Source: Lysobacter terrestris
GTDB taxonomy: Bacteria > Pseudomonadota > Gammaproteobacteria > Xanthomonadales > Xanthomonadaceae
DNA length: 64,000 nt
Assembly (NCBI RefSeq): GCF_014489475.1
Contig: NZ_CP060820.1
Location: 1,240,001-1,304,000 of the forward strand
Direction of reading: 5' to 3'
Position numbers and translations under genes: made by a program. A model generated the notes under the pieces. It saw only the letters and a program-made list of their open reading frames with translations. It made no database searches and was not told the origin of the DNA. This document shows positions 1 to 9,596 of this stretch, piece by piece. Within the stretch, counting starts at the first letter, position 1. Every line of letters begins with the position of its first letter.

Positions 1-34
1 ACGCCTTTGCTAGGGAAAAGCGTCTGATCGATAC

Positions 35-973
35 CTAGGATCCCGGCAAAAGGATCAGGGGTGTTTCGGGCTTAGTTATTTGAGGCGACTTCGGACCGCG
101 ATACTGAGCCAGGGTCAGTGTGTTGTATCCATTGCAAAATGTCTCTGCGACGAATGCATGGGCTTGACCATCATCATCCAGCACCATCACTTCCGCCATT
201 CCTAGCGGCCCAGTACGCTGATACCCGCAGTAGCTCTTTATGAGACCGGTGGCATCTTGGGGCGAAAATTTAGAGAAGCGCTGCGCAAAGGCCGGCGACT
301 GAACGATGTGTTCGACATCAGGCGTCCCAGGCTGCGGCCTGTTCGGGTGCGCCCCAATGACAGCAAATGAAGGCTGATCGTCGAACTCGACGCAGCGCCA
401 CAGCGTGCTTGTTATCGTATTCCCGAAGTGGCTCGCAATTTGCCGGACCCTCTGCATGCTCATAGGCGCTGACCTTAGAACAGGCTCGAACTCGGCCTTC
501 GGAAAAAACAAGCGGCCAGTGCCGAAGTTCGCTTCCGCCTCAATTCGGTCGTGGCATCCGGGCGTAAGAGTAATTTTCGTATCGCCGAGCATGTAGGCCG
601 AATGCCAGGGAAGGACGCTATGCAGTATTTCGTGCCCTTCACTCCACCGCTTTTTTGGGTCTGGCAGTGATGCATCGATAAGAATCTGCTTCCTGTCAGG
701 CACAAACAGTGCCTTCAGCTCAAGCTTGCGAACAGCCTCAATGAGCAAAAGTGGTCGCTTGATGACCTGCTTTGCCCCTATTGTTAGCTTGTGAACAACT
801 TCGCTCAGCAGACCCGCATCATCAGCCGCGTAGTAAGCGAGATCTAGGCTCATGAGCGCACGAACGTCTGACAGCTCGACCTTACCGCCGCGATAGTCAA
901 GATCGCGATGTATACGGGCCACTCGATCCTCGATATCACGTGCGGTACGACCATCGAGCAGCAAGTTCTTCAT
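35..973 (-). CDS. ImmA/IrrE family metallopeptidase
   Basis: A 312-residue protein with a zinc-peptidase HExxH motif (H114, E115, H118) followed about 27 residues later by an acidic stretch (E145, E147) that fits the third ligand of the ImmA/IrrE family. Peptidases of this family cleave or inactivate a partner HTH repressor, as in phage ICEBs1 ImmA and Deinococcus IrrE. The start overlaps the stop of the XRE gene by 4 bp (ATGA), so the two are translationally coupled and are a natural peptidase-regulator pair. It is the last gene of the leftward four-gene operon. The family call comes from the motif and the HTH partner; the substrate is inferred. Base composition is AT-richer than the chromosome to the right. 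Confidence 0.85.
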   Translation of the reverse strand: MKNLLLDGRTARDIEDRVARIHRDLDYRGGKVELSDVRALMSLDLAYYAADDAGLLSEVVHKLTIGAKQVIKRPLLLIEAVRKLELKALFVPDRKQILIDASLPDPKKRWSEGHEILHSVLPWHSAYMLGDTKITLTPGCHDRIEAEANFGTGRLFFPKAEFEPVLRSAPMSMQRVRQIASHFGNTITSTLWRCVEFDDQPSFAVIGAHPNRPQPGTPDVEHIVQSPAFAQRFSKFSPQDATGLIKSYCGYQRTGPLGMAEVMVLDDDGQAHAFVAETFCNGYNTLTLAQYRGPKSPQITKPETPLILLPGS

Positions 974-1485
974 CGATCGTCTAATGCCTTATCCGAAAGG
1001 GTAGCAACTAGTGCGCTTATTGCATCGAGCTCTTCTTGCGTTACGGCACCGACATTCTTGGAGCGTGCTGCAAACCTCAACCCTTTATCAGCCGCATAGT
1101 GCGATCGCACTTCCACGTGCTTTGCTAGTTGCTGAAATCTAGTGACCGAGAATCCACAAACATTTGCAACGTTCACTAACGAACGAGGAGAAAGGTCTTG
1201 CCCCTCTAGTGTTTCTATAAGAGAAATCTCAATTTCGTCTATATCAGCCAACTCAGCCAGATCACCTCGTGTCCAGCCTCGCTGCTCGCGCACATACCGA
1301 ACAACTTTTCCAATTTCAGTTGGAACCTCGGCCAAAGCAGCTGGAGTAACGATCCGCGACCTAGCATCCTGCTGAAGAGCCTCCAAAGATGTTCCGCCAG
1401 CGGCAGCCATCGTGTCGTCGGCATGCTTTAGTTTGCGTGCCAACCATTCGCGCATAGTCTCGAAGTTCATATTTTCACCCTTCAT
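970..1485 (-). CDS. XRE-family HTH regulator paired with ImmA/IrrE peptidase
   Basis: A 171-residue protein with a helix-turn-helix in the middle (about residues 57-110, containing RGWTRGDLAELADI). N- and C-terminal extensions of unclear fold flank it. It overlaps the acetyltransferase stop by 4 bp and the peptidase start by 4 bp. The ATG at 1485 is the coupled start; an internal ATG at 1470 has a better ribosome site (AAGGGTGA), so the protein may begin five residues later. By family analogy it is the DNA-binding repressor that the adjacent ImmA/IrrE protein controls, perhaps regulating this operon. The target sites are not known. Confidence 0.75.
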   Translation of the reverse strand: MKGENMNFETMREWLARKLKHADDTMAAAGGTSLEALQQDARSRIVTPAALAEVPTEIGKVVRYVREQRGWTRGDLAELADIDEIEISLIETLEGQDLSPRSLVNVANVCGFSVTRFQQLAKHVEVRSHYAADKGLRFAARSKNVGAVTQEELDAISALVATLSDKALDDR

Positions 1486-2093
1486 CGAAGAAGCGCCTCG
1501 GCGCTCTCCTGAGTCATTTCACAGTATCTGAGGTTCTCCTTATCGATATCGCGATCCAACAAAGTCATTCCAAGTCGCTCATAGAACGCTTCAGCTTGAG
1601 AAAGCGAATGCAATCCCACGCGCCCTTTAAAGCCTAGCTCCTGACTGAGCTCCACTGCCGCACGCATTAAGGTGTGCCCGACACCTCGAAAGCGCGGCCT
1701 ATCAACGATAGCGGGCAAGTTCCAGGGCGCTGTGGCAAGAAACACGACATAGACGAGGGGCTTACCGGCCTGCGCCGGCAGACGCCCGAACTCGCCATCA
1801 GTCTTAAGCAGCATCAATCCTTGCGCATCTCCTTCGCATTCGATGGCCATCGTCGGATACGGAAGGAGATTACGGGCAGCATCCACCTTACGTTGCCAGC
1901 GCCAGTGCAAGTGCTGTGGAGGAGAAAGCTCCTTTCCCTCTGCACGCGCCTGGGCTACCTCCGCGGCAGTAAAGGTTAGCCATCTATCGTCTGCGCGACC
2001 TGCAAATTCCACATCTATCCGATCCAGCAATGTGGCGCGCACAAACTGACCCGCGTGCAAATCCTCAAGGGCGATTTCACGCGCTCTCGTCAC
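1482..2093 (-). CDS. GNAT-family N-acetyltransferase, possible toxin of an RHH-GNAT pair
   Basis: A 203-residue protein. The C-terminal half has the GNAT layout: the acetyl-CoA loop region around RPRFRGVGHTLMRAA and the terminal EAFYERLGM segment. The N-terminal hundred residues are less recognisable and make it longer than the roughly 160-residue TacT/AtaT toxins. It starts within the stop of a ribbon-helix-helix gene (4-bp overlap) and ends within the start of the XRE gene. An RHH gene directly upstream of a GNAT gene is the arrangement of TacAT/AtaRT toxin-antitoxin modules that acetylate aminoacyl-tRNA. That role is an inference from context; a housekeeping or resistance acetyltransferase is the alternative. 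Confidence 0.7.
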   Translation of the reverse strand: MTRAREIALEDLHAGQFVRATLLDRIDVEFAGRADDRWLTFTAAEVAQARAEGKELSPPQHLHWRWQRKVDAARNLLPYPTMAIECEGDAQGLMLLKTDGEFGRLPAQAGKPLVYVVFLATAPWNLPAIVDRPRFRGVGHTLMRAAVELSQELGFKGRVGLHSLSQAEAFYERLGMTLLDRDIDKENLRYCEMTQESAEALLR

Positions 2094-2302
2094 AGGACCA
2101 CTAGCTCCTTCTTTTCCTTCGCCACAGCGTCTTCAAAGAAGAGTTTTTCGCCATCCTGCAGCCGAACGGTAATGACCTGATAGAGACGCAGAGCCTGGCG
2201 AAGGATGGCGGTTTTGCTCATGTCCTTTTCAGTAGAAATCTGCTCCAGGACTTCCATCTCAGCATCTGTGAGATTCAGGGTCATGGTTCGCTTGGTTGCC
2301 AT
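2090..2302 (-). CDS. Ribbon-helix-helix (CopG-like) DNA-binding protein, possible antitoxin
   Basis: A 70-residue protein whose first 45 residues match a ribbon-helix-helix fold: a short beta strand (RTMTLNLTDAE) and two helices ending in SKTAILRQALRLYQ. The acidic-basic tail could wrap a partner. A strong ribosome site (TAGGAGGTGA) lies 4 bases before the ATG, so this first gene of the operon should be well translated, as expected for an antitoxin. Its stop overlaps the GNAT start by 4 bp. It probably represses its own promoter in the 2303-2424 spacer. An RHH regulator unrelated to toxicity is possible. Confidence 0.75.
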   Translation of the reverse strand: MATKRTMTLNLTDAEMEVLEQISTEKDMSKTAILRQALRLYQVITVRLQDGEKLFFEDAVAKEKKELVVL

Positions 2303-2343
2303 GGGTCACCTCCTAAGACGGACGAGTCTACAGCAACTGGCCA

Positions 2344-2371
2344 ATTATGCAAGTTGTTTATGGCTTTACAT
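2344..2371 (-). promoter_or_regulatory. Predicted promoter of the RHH-GNAT-XRE-ImmA operon
   Basis: On the minus strand CATAAT (2349-2344) is a five-of-six match to the sigma70 -10 hexamer. The -35 with a 16-nt spacer (ATGTAA) is weak. The RHH start codon lies about 40 bp downstream. Confidence 0.3.
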
Positions 2372-2392
2372 TAGCTATTTTTTATGTACTAT
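2365..2392 (+). promoter_or_regulatory. Predicted sigma70 promoter of the ubiquitin-like operon
   Basis: TTTACA (2365-2370) and TACTAT (2387-2392) are separated by 16 nt in an AT-rich stretch, giving a start near 2399 and a short leader before the ATG at 2425. It is the only good sigma70 match upstream of the operon. Confidence 0.45.
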
Positions 2393-2424
2393 GTGGCCAC
2401 CACAATCCAACTTGGAGCCCGAGC

Positions 2425-2700
2425 ATGGCCGCCGACCACAGCAACTCGAAGGAACACATCCCCGTTTTTATCGATGAAGTGAAGTTCGAACTCGCCTCGC
2501 GTCACGCGTTAGGGGCGCAGTTGCGCGCGCTCCCAACGCCTCCTCTTGGCCCGGAGCTTGATCTTTGGCTCGAGGTTGCGGGACCTAAAGACGATGAACT
2601 GATCCGGCCCGAGTCCAACTACGAAGTTCGGCCCGGGAGCAAGTTCTACACAGCACCGAGCACCATCAATCCGGGGAGTGGCAGCTATGTCCATTCCTGA
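2425..2700 (+). CDS. Ubiquitin-like beta-grasp protein (multi-ubiquitin family, single domain)
   Basis: A 91-residue protein. Residues 11-84 look like one repeat of the bacterial multi-ubiquitin family: a start like HIPVFIDEVKFEL, the middle helix/loop and the FYTAPSTINPG end. It lacks a terminal Gly-Gly; the NPG at 82-84 is followed by seven residues (SGSYVHS) that would have to be trimmed to expose a conjugatable glycine. The ATG at 2425 is chosen because GGAG lies 7 bases upstream and the domain begins soon after; an in-frame upstream ATG at 2347 falls inside the promoter. It is first of a three-gene operon with E2-like and JAB-E1 genes, and its 3' end overlaps the E2 gene. It is the presumed modifier conjugated by this cassette. 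Confidence 0.8.
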   Translation: MAADHSNSKEHIPVFIDEVKFELASRHALGAQLRALPTPPLGPELDLWLEVAGPKDDELIRPESNYEVRPGSKFYTAPSTINPGSGSYVHS

Positions 2701-3076
2701 TCGCGATACGACGTTCTTGCGTGAGCGGGGTTACGAGTGGGAAGTCGTCCCCGATCCTGCCGGCAGCTCATGCGTCATCGTTCGAGGCTTCGATGTGAGT
2801 GGCGGCGGCTTTACTCCCGCCGCCACCGACCTAATGGTCCGCATCCCCCCGCAATACCCAATGACACCACTGGATATGTGGTACTGCGATCCGCCTATTC
2901 GGCTATCGACAAACGGACAGTTCGCTCAAGCATCGGAGGTCATTGAGAGTCACATCGGCCGCTCTTGGCAGCGTTTTTCACGCCATCTCAATGGCGGCTG
3001 GCGGCCAGGCATCGACAGCCTGCGGTCGTTCTTCGCGCTGATTCAGCGAGAACTTCAAGGAGCCGGGCGCGCATGA
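2687..3076 (+). CDS. E2-fold (Prok-E2_E-like) protein lacking the canonical catalytic cysteine
   Basis: A 129-residue protein with the core order of E2/UBC proteins: a beta-sheet half, a Pro-rich turn (PPQYPMTP, 54-61) and a C-terminal WRPGIDSLRSFF segment (105-116), matching the W-x-P helix that follows the active site in E2s. Only two cysteines exist (C29, C67). The position 8-10 residues before W105, where E2s carry the catalytic Cys, reads QRFSRHL, with S98 and H100. The ATG at 2687 is preferred because GGGGAG lies 9 bases upstream; a GTG at 2678 is possible. It overlaps the ubiquitin-like gene by 14 bp and the JAB-E1 gene by 4 bp (ATGA). It presumably receives the activated modifier. Confidence 0.75.
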   Translation: MSIPDRDTTFLRERGYEWEVVPDPAGSSCVIVRGFDVSGGGFTPAATDLMVRIPPQYPMTPLDMWYCDPPIRLSTNGQFAQASEVIESHIGRSWQRFSRHLNGGWRPGIDSLRSFFALIQRELQGAGRA

Positions 3077-4437
3077 CCGAGAGCGCACGAATCGTCATGC
3101 TCGAAGCCCAGAAGATTGTCTTAGAGAGCTATCTGTTCGATACGCCAGGCCTTGAGGGCGCCGCCTTTCTGATCTGCGGACAAGCAGCGGGCGGTACCCC
3201 GAAGCTCGTCTGTCATGCTGTGATTCCTCTCCAGAGCACGGATTACCTCGAAAGACGGCACGACGGACTCACAATCGGCTCTGGCTCATTGACGCGCATC
3301 GCGAAATTAGCTCGAGAGGAGGGAATGTGCATTGTCTTTGCTCACTCGCACCCCGATGGCATCACCGAGTTCTCGTCCAAAGACGATGAAGAAGAGGCGA
3401 AGCTCTTGCCCTTCTTGCAGGCCCGGGCACCCGGCCGCATTCATGGAACGATGGTGGTAACCAAAACCAGTATGGGAGCTCGGCTGTACGCCCCGAGACG
3501 CATCCCTGCCAGCGTCCTCGTTGTAGGTGACCGCTTCCGTTTATACAGCGCCGAAACCGATGATTGCGTCCCGCAAGTCTATGATCGCCAAGTTCGCGCA
3601 TTCGGAAGGGACACGCAGCAAACGTTATCGGCTCTGCATGTAGGCGTAGTTGGCCTAGGAGGGACCGGCTCGCCAATTGCTGAGCAACTAGTGAGACTAG
3701 GTGTTGGCCGGATCACACTCTTTGACGGCGACAGACTCGAGAGAACAAACGTAAACAGGGTCTATGGATCCAGCCTTTCGCAAACTGGACGCCCCAAGGT
3801 TGAGATCGCAAAGGAGCATCTCGACCGCATAGGACTGGATGCGCATGTCGTCGCGGTAGCCCATCACATCACAGAAGAATCGGCCGCCAAGCGGCTCCGT
3901 GACTGCGACATCATCTTTGGATGCACTGACAAGCAGATTCCGCGTGCGATCCTGATGCAGGTAGCGCTCCGCTACTGCTTGCCAGTGTTTGATCTCGGGG
4001 TCCTAATCGACTCGAAAGATGGCGAGATCCGCAGCATTCATGGCCGCATCACAACTTTGATGCCTGGCGAATCGTGCCTCTACTGCCGAGGCCGAATTTC
4101 GGCTGAAGCTATGCGTATCGAAGCGCTTTCGCCTCAAGAGCGTGAGCAGCAGGCCCGTGAAGGCTACGCTCCTGAGCTCGATACTACCGCGCCAGCTGTG
4201 ATTGCATTTACATCCACTGTTGCCAGTCTTGCAGTTTCCGAACTTCTCAATCGCCTGACAGGATTCATGGGAAGCGATCGAAAGTCCTCAGAAGTTCTTA
4301 TCGCATTCGACCAAAGTCGCATACGAACTAACAGAGTTGCGCCAAGAGATGCATGTCATTGCGCAGATCACGCGCAGTGGTGCATCGGAGATGAGAATCC
4401 ATATCTGGGACTTGCCTGGCCTACTTTGCCCAGCTAA
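3073..4437 (+). CDS. JAB (JAMM) peptidase - E1 (ThiF-like) activating enzyme fusion
   Basis: A 454-residue fusion. Residues 1-165 are a JAB/JAMM peptidase with a complete zinc motif: E28, H91-S-H93, seven residues, S101 and D104. Residues 170-420 are a ThiF/E1 adenylation domain with the nucleotide loop GLGGTGS (194-200), D218, the NVNR motif (226-229) and a structural CxxC (SCLYC) probably paired with the terminal CHC. No cysteine lies in the crossover-loop region after CLYC, where E1s hold the catalytic Cys. The peptidase half could trim the modifier tail or remove conjugates, and the E1 half would adenylate its C-terminus. The ATG overlaps the E2 stop (ATGA). It converges with DUF6527, overlapping it by 17 bp. 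Confidence 0.85.
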   Translation: MTESARIVMLEAQKIVLESYLFDTPGLEGAAFLICGQAAGGTPKLVCHAVIPLQSTDYLERRHDGLTIGSGSLTRIAKLAREEGMCIVFAHSHPDGITEFSSKDDEEEAKLLPFLQARAPGRIHGTMVVTKTSMGARLYAPRRIPASVLVVGDRFRLYSAETDDCVPQVYDRQVRAFGRDTQQTLSALHVGVVGLGGTGSPIAEQLVRLGVGRITLFDGDRLERTNVNRVYGSSLSQTGRPKVEIAKEHLDRIGLDAHVVAVAHHITEESAAKRLRDCDIIFGCTDKQIPRAILMQVALRYCLPVFDLGVLIDSKDGEIRSIHGRITTLMPGESCLYCRGRISAEAMRIEALSPQEREQQAREGYAPELDTTAPAVIAFTSTVASLAVSELLNRLTGFMGSDRKSSEVLIAFDQSRIRTNRVAPRDACHCADHAQWCIGDENPYLGLAWPTLPS

Positions 4438-4768
4438 TCCTTCCCCGGGTCAACCAAAAGTGAGCGCCACAAGTTGTCGCGTTAACAGAAGGAAAGACCG
4501 AAAAGTCGGAAGTGCTACGAACTGAGAGACGCCATGCCGGCCGCTGCGAGGTCATAAGATTCAGCGCGATTTGGCGCTCGCAGCCACAGGGGCACTTGAG
4601 GTAAGCCCATTTCGGTCGCCCCTCAGAAATAAAAACCCCTACCGTTCGATCTGATCTTGCACCAATCTGCGCTTCACTTCGCTCGTTGAAATAGACCAAC
4701 ACGAACGATGACTCCTGCCGTGCTGGCCCCAGCCTCCGCCCTATCCAAGTTTTGAGACGCGTCAACAT
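4421..4768 (-). CDS. DUF6527-family putative zinc-binding protein
   Basis: A 115-residue protein with CPCGC (59-63) and CGAH (100-103), a probable single zinc site, and the DUF6527 pattern of an aromatic before CPCGC, a PSV segment and an aromatic-rich HFWL end. DUF6527 genes are recurrent neighbours of bacterial Ubl/E2/E1 operons, which supports it as the fourth member of this cassette; its role there is not established. Unlike the other three it is on the minus strand: it overlaps the last 17 bp of the E1 gene tail-to-tail and starts 10 bp after the aceE stop, so it could be expressed by read-through from aceE. No strong ribosome site is visible. Confidence 0.7.
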   Translation of the reverse strand: MLTRLKTWIGRRLGPARQESSFVLVYFNERSEAQIGARSDRTVGVFISEGRPKWAYLKCPCGCERQIALNLMTSQRPAWRLSVRSTSDFSVFPSVNATTCGAHFWLTRGRISWAK

Positions 4769-4778
4769 CTAAAGGCAA

Positions 4779-7472
<2,694 letters not shown>

Positions 7473-7851
7473 GGGGGCTCCGCGCGGCCCGCTGGCCGGC
7501 GCTGTGGGGTCGTGGATTAGAGTCGGGATTCTAGCAGCGGGGGGTGGGATGGGGACCCGCAGGGGCATGGGGAAACGTCCCCGGTTCGGCAAAGTGGGGC
7601 GATGGGAACGATTTCAGCGGCCCCAGCGATCGCGACCGGTTTGCGTACCCGCATGCTGGCCGGCGGTGTGGGCCGCGAGCCCGCCTGACGCACCAACCAA
7701 ACTGTGCTTCACGCTGATCGTCGCAGCAGCGGGATGGTGCGTATCGGGTTGCGCTCGCGGGGGTGTGCGCTGGTTCACGCGCGGCTTGGCTGTCTCGTAC
7801 AGGCATTGCGCTAGCATTGCGCTCCCCCGCCCGAGCGAGCCATTTCCCCCG
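7473..7851. other. Intergenic region between aceE and a glycosyltransferase gene
   Basis: A divergent 379-bp spacer that must hold both promoters. I see a small hairpin GGGGA-AACG-TCCCC at 7569-7582 and G-rich runs near aceE, but no convincing -35/-10 pair, repeat or small gene. Confidence 0.5.
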
Positions 7852-8700
7852 ATGGCCCCCCGCACCAGCCTCATCATCACCACCTACAACTGGAAGGAGG
7901 CGCTGGCCCTGTGCCTGGACAGCGTCGCCGCGCAGCGCGTGCTGCCCGACGAGGTCATCGTCGCCGACGACGGCTCGCGCGAGGACACCGCCCGGGTGGT
8001 CCATGCCTTCGCCCGCGACTTCCCGGTGCCGCTGCGGCACGCGTGGCAGGAGGACCTGGGCTTCCGCGCGGCGCGCGTGCGCAATCTCGGCATCGCCGCG
8101 AGCACCGGCGACTACGTGATCTTCCTCGACGGCGACATGGTGCTGCATCGAGAGTTCATCGCCGACCACCATGCCCTGATCCGCCCCGGGAGCTACCTCT
8201 TGGGCGGCCGCCTCAATGCCTCGCAAGGGGAAGCGGCGCGCCTGCTCACGGGCGGCACGCCGCGCTTCTCGCTGCGCATGCCCTTCGCGAGGGGCTCCGG
8301 CGAGCTCAAGCGCAAGCACGCGTTGCGCTTGCCGCTGCTGGCCAGGTGGAAGGCATCGCGCCGCAAGGGCGGCGTCGCCATGAGCTGCAATCTCGGCGTC
8401 TGGCGGCGCGACCTGGAAACGGTCAACGGCTTCGACGACGCCTACGAAGGCTGGGGCCGCGAGGACGATGACCTCACGCTGCGCCTGCGCCACGCCGGCG
8501 TGGAGCGTCGCCTGCTGCGCTACGCGGGGCTGGCCATCCACCTGTGGCACAAGACCCGCTGGCCGGATGGCATTCCACCCAACCAGGCCCTGCCCAACGA
8601 TGTCCTGCTCCAGCGCACCCGCGATACGCGGGCGATCCGCTGCGAGCGCGGACTGGACGCGCACGTCGCACGTGCGCAACAGCTGGCGGAAGCGACGTAA
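7852..8700 (+). CDS. Family 2 glycosyltransferase (copy 1)
   Basis: A 282-residue GT-A fold enzyme without membrane segments. The N-terminus has the family opening TSLIITTYNW, the ADDGS nucleotide-sugar motif and the metal-binding DGDM (about residue 95). The C-terminal part has NGFDDAYEGWGREDDDL, the galactosyltransferase-like ED acceptor region. It is a clear paralog of the gene at 9597, sharing the order of all motifs. The ATG at 7852 starts exactly at the conserved strand. Such enzymes decorate lipopolysaccharide core or capsule; the acceptor is unknown. It converges with the methyltransferase gene, with no spacer between the stops. Confidence 0.88.
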   Translation: MAPRTSLIITTYNWKEALALCLDSVAAQRVLPDEVIVADDGSREDTARVVHAFARDFPVPLRHAWQEDLGFRAARVRNLGIAASTGDYVIFLDGDMVLHREFIADHHALIRPGSYLLGGRLNASQGEAARLLTGGTPRFSLRMPFARGSGELKRKHALRLPLLARWKASRRKGGVAMSCNLGVWRRDLETVNGFDDAYEGWGREDDDLTLRLRHAGVERRLLRYAGLAIHLWHKTRWPDGIPPNQALPNDVLLQRTRDTRAIRCERGLDAHVARAQQLAEAT

Positions 8701-9513
8701 CTAGGCGTCGGCATGAATCCGCAGTACCGCCACGTACACCTCCCCCTGCAAGGGGCGCGGCGTCTTCGACAGCGTCGCCAGCATGCGTGCCAGCAGCCGC
8801 GTACCGCGGTTGCGCCGGCGATGCAGCAGGCGATACGGATCGCTGACGCTGCCTTCCCATGCGCAGTCGAAACCGGCCTCGGCCCAGCAGCGACGCAGCA
8901 CTGCAGGCGCAAGCGGCATGATGTGGCCCTGCTCCTGGTAGTCCGTGTCGCGGAACCACTGGAACACACCCTCGCGCAGGAACATCGCCTGCGACACCGG
9001 GTTGGCGAGGTTCGGCGTCGACACGACCAGGTGGCCACCCGGGTGCAGCAGTTGCCGGCACTGGCGGAAGAAGTGCCGGGGATTTTCCAGGTGTTCGATC
9101 AGCTCCAGCGCGACGACCGCATCGAAGCGCGACGACAGTTGCACCGCGAAGGGCTGATTGAGATCGAGGGCGACGAAGGGAATCCGTTCGCGCGGGGTGA
9201 AGTTGGCGTCGAACAGGTCGCTGGCGCACACGCGGTAGCCGCGATCGGCGAGGCGCTGGCTCAGGGCACCCGCGCCGGCACCGAGTTCGAGCACCTGCGC
9301 GTGTGCGTCGGTCACCGCGATCGCGAGCCGCTCGGCAGCCAGTTCGTGCAGGCCGGGCGCGGCGAAGATCGGAATGCCCTTGTAACCGTAGTTCAACCGG
9401 CCATCGAAGCGGCTCTCGAAGTTGCGCGCACGCTCGCGGGCGGTGTGATCGGCGGATTCGGACGACACAAACGATTCCTCAAAAGGATGCGCGCCAGTAT
9501 GCCCTGCATGCAC
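8701..9513 (-). CDS. Class I SAM-dependent methyltransferase
   Basis: A 270-residue protein with motif I VLELGAGAGALSQRLADRG (about 73-92), an acidic residue ending strand 2 (ASDLF), motif II around FDAVVALELIEHLENP and the post-helix GGHLVVSTPN strand. This is the Methyltransf_11/23 pattern of small-molecule or sugar methyltransferases. It lies between two paralogous glycosyltransferases on the opposite strand, which suggests methylation of a glycan or its lipid carrier. The start at 9513 gives a 30-residue polar leader before the first helix; a later start is possible. Confidence 0.8.
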   Translation of the reverse strand: MHAGHTGAHPFEESFVSSESADHTARERARNFESRFDGRLNYGYKGIPIFAAPGLHELAAERLAIAVTDAHAQVLELGAGAGALSQRLADRGYRVCASDLFDANFTPRERIPFVALDLNQPFAVQLSSRFDAVVALELIEHLENPRHFFRQCRQLLHPGGHLVVSTPNLANPVSQAMFLREGVFQWFRDTDYQEQGHIMPLAPAVLRRCWAEAGFDCAWEGSVSDPYRLLHRRRNRGTRLLARMLATLSKTPRPLQGEVYVAVLRIHADA

Positions 9514-9596
9514 TCAAGGAAGATTGACGCATCGCGGTGTTCGCACGACCTGCCTCGTCCGGTTGTCGCGGCACGCGCGCAGCGTGAGGCAACCGC

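Larger units (their letters stand above)
2338..2399. promoter_or_regulatory. Two TGGCCA palindromes in the divergent promoter region
   Basis: TGGCCA occurs at 2338-2343 and again at 2394-2399, 56 bp apart. Each sits directly downstream of a predicted -10 element of one of the two divergent operons, where a bound repressor would block initiation. The site is short and could be coincidental; the candidate ligand is the RHH or XRE protein encoded to the left. Confidence 0.25.

Noticed and set aside
2347-2424. Longer form of the ubiquitin-like protein starting at 2347
   Set aside because: The extra 26 residues are encoded by the predicted promoter and lack a ribosome site; the domain starts after the ATG at 2425.
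7555-7600. Riboswitch or attenuator upstream of aceE
   Set aside because: Only a 5-bp hairpin and G-runs are present; no known riboswitch core was recognised.
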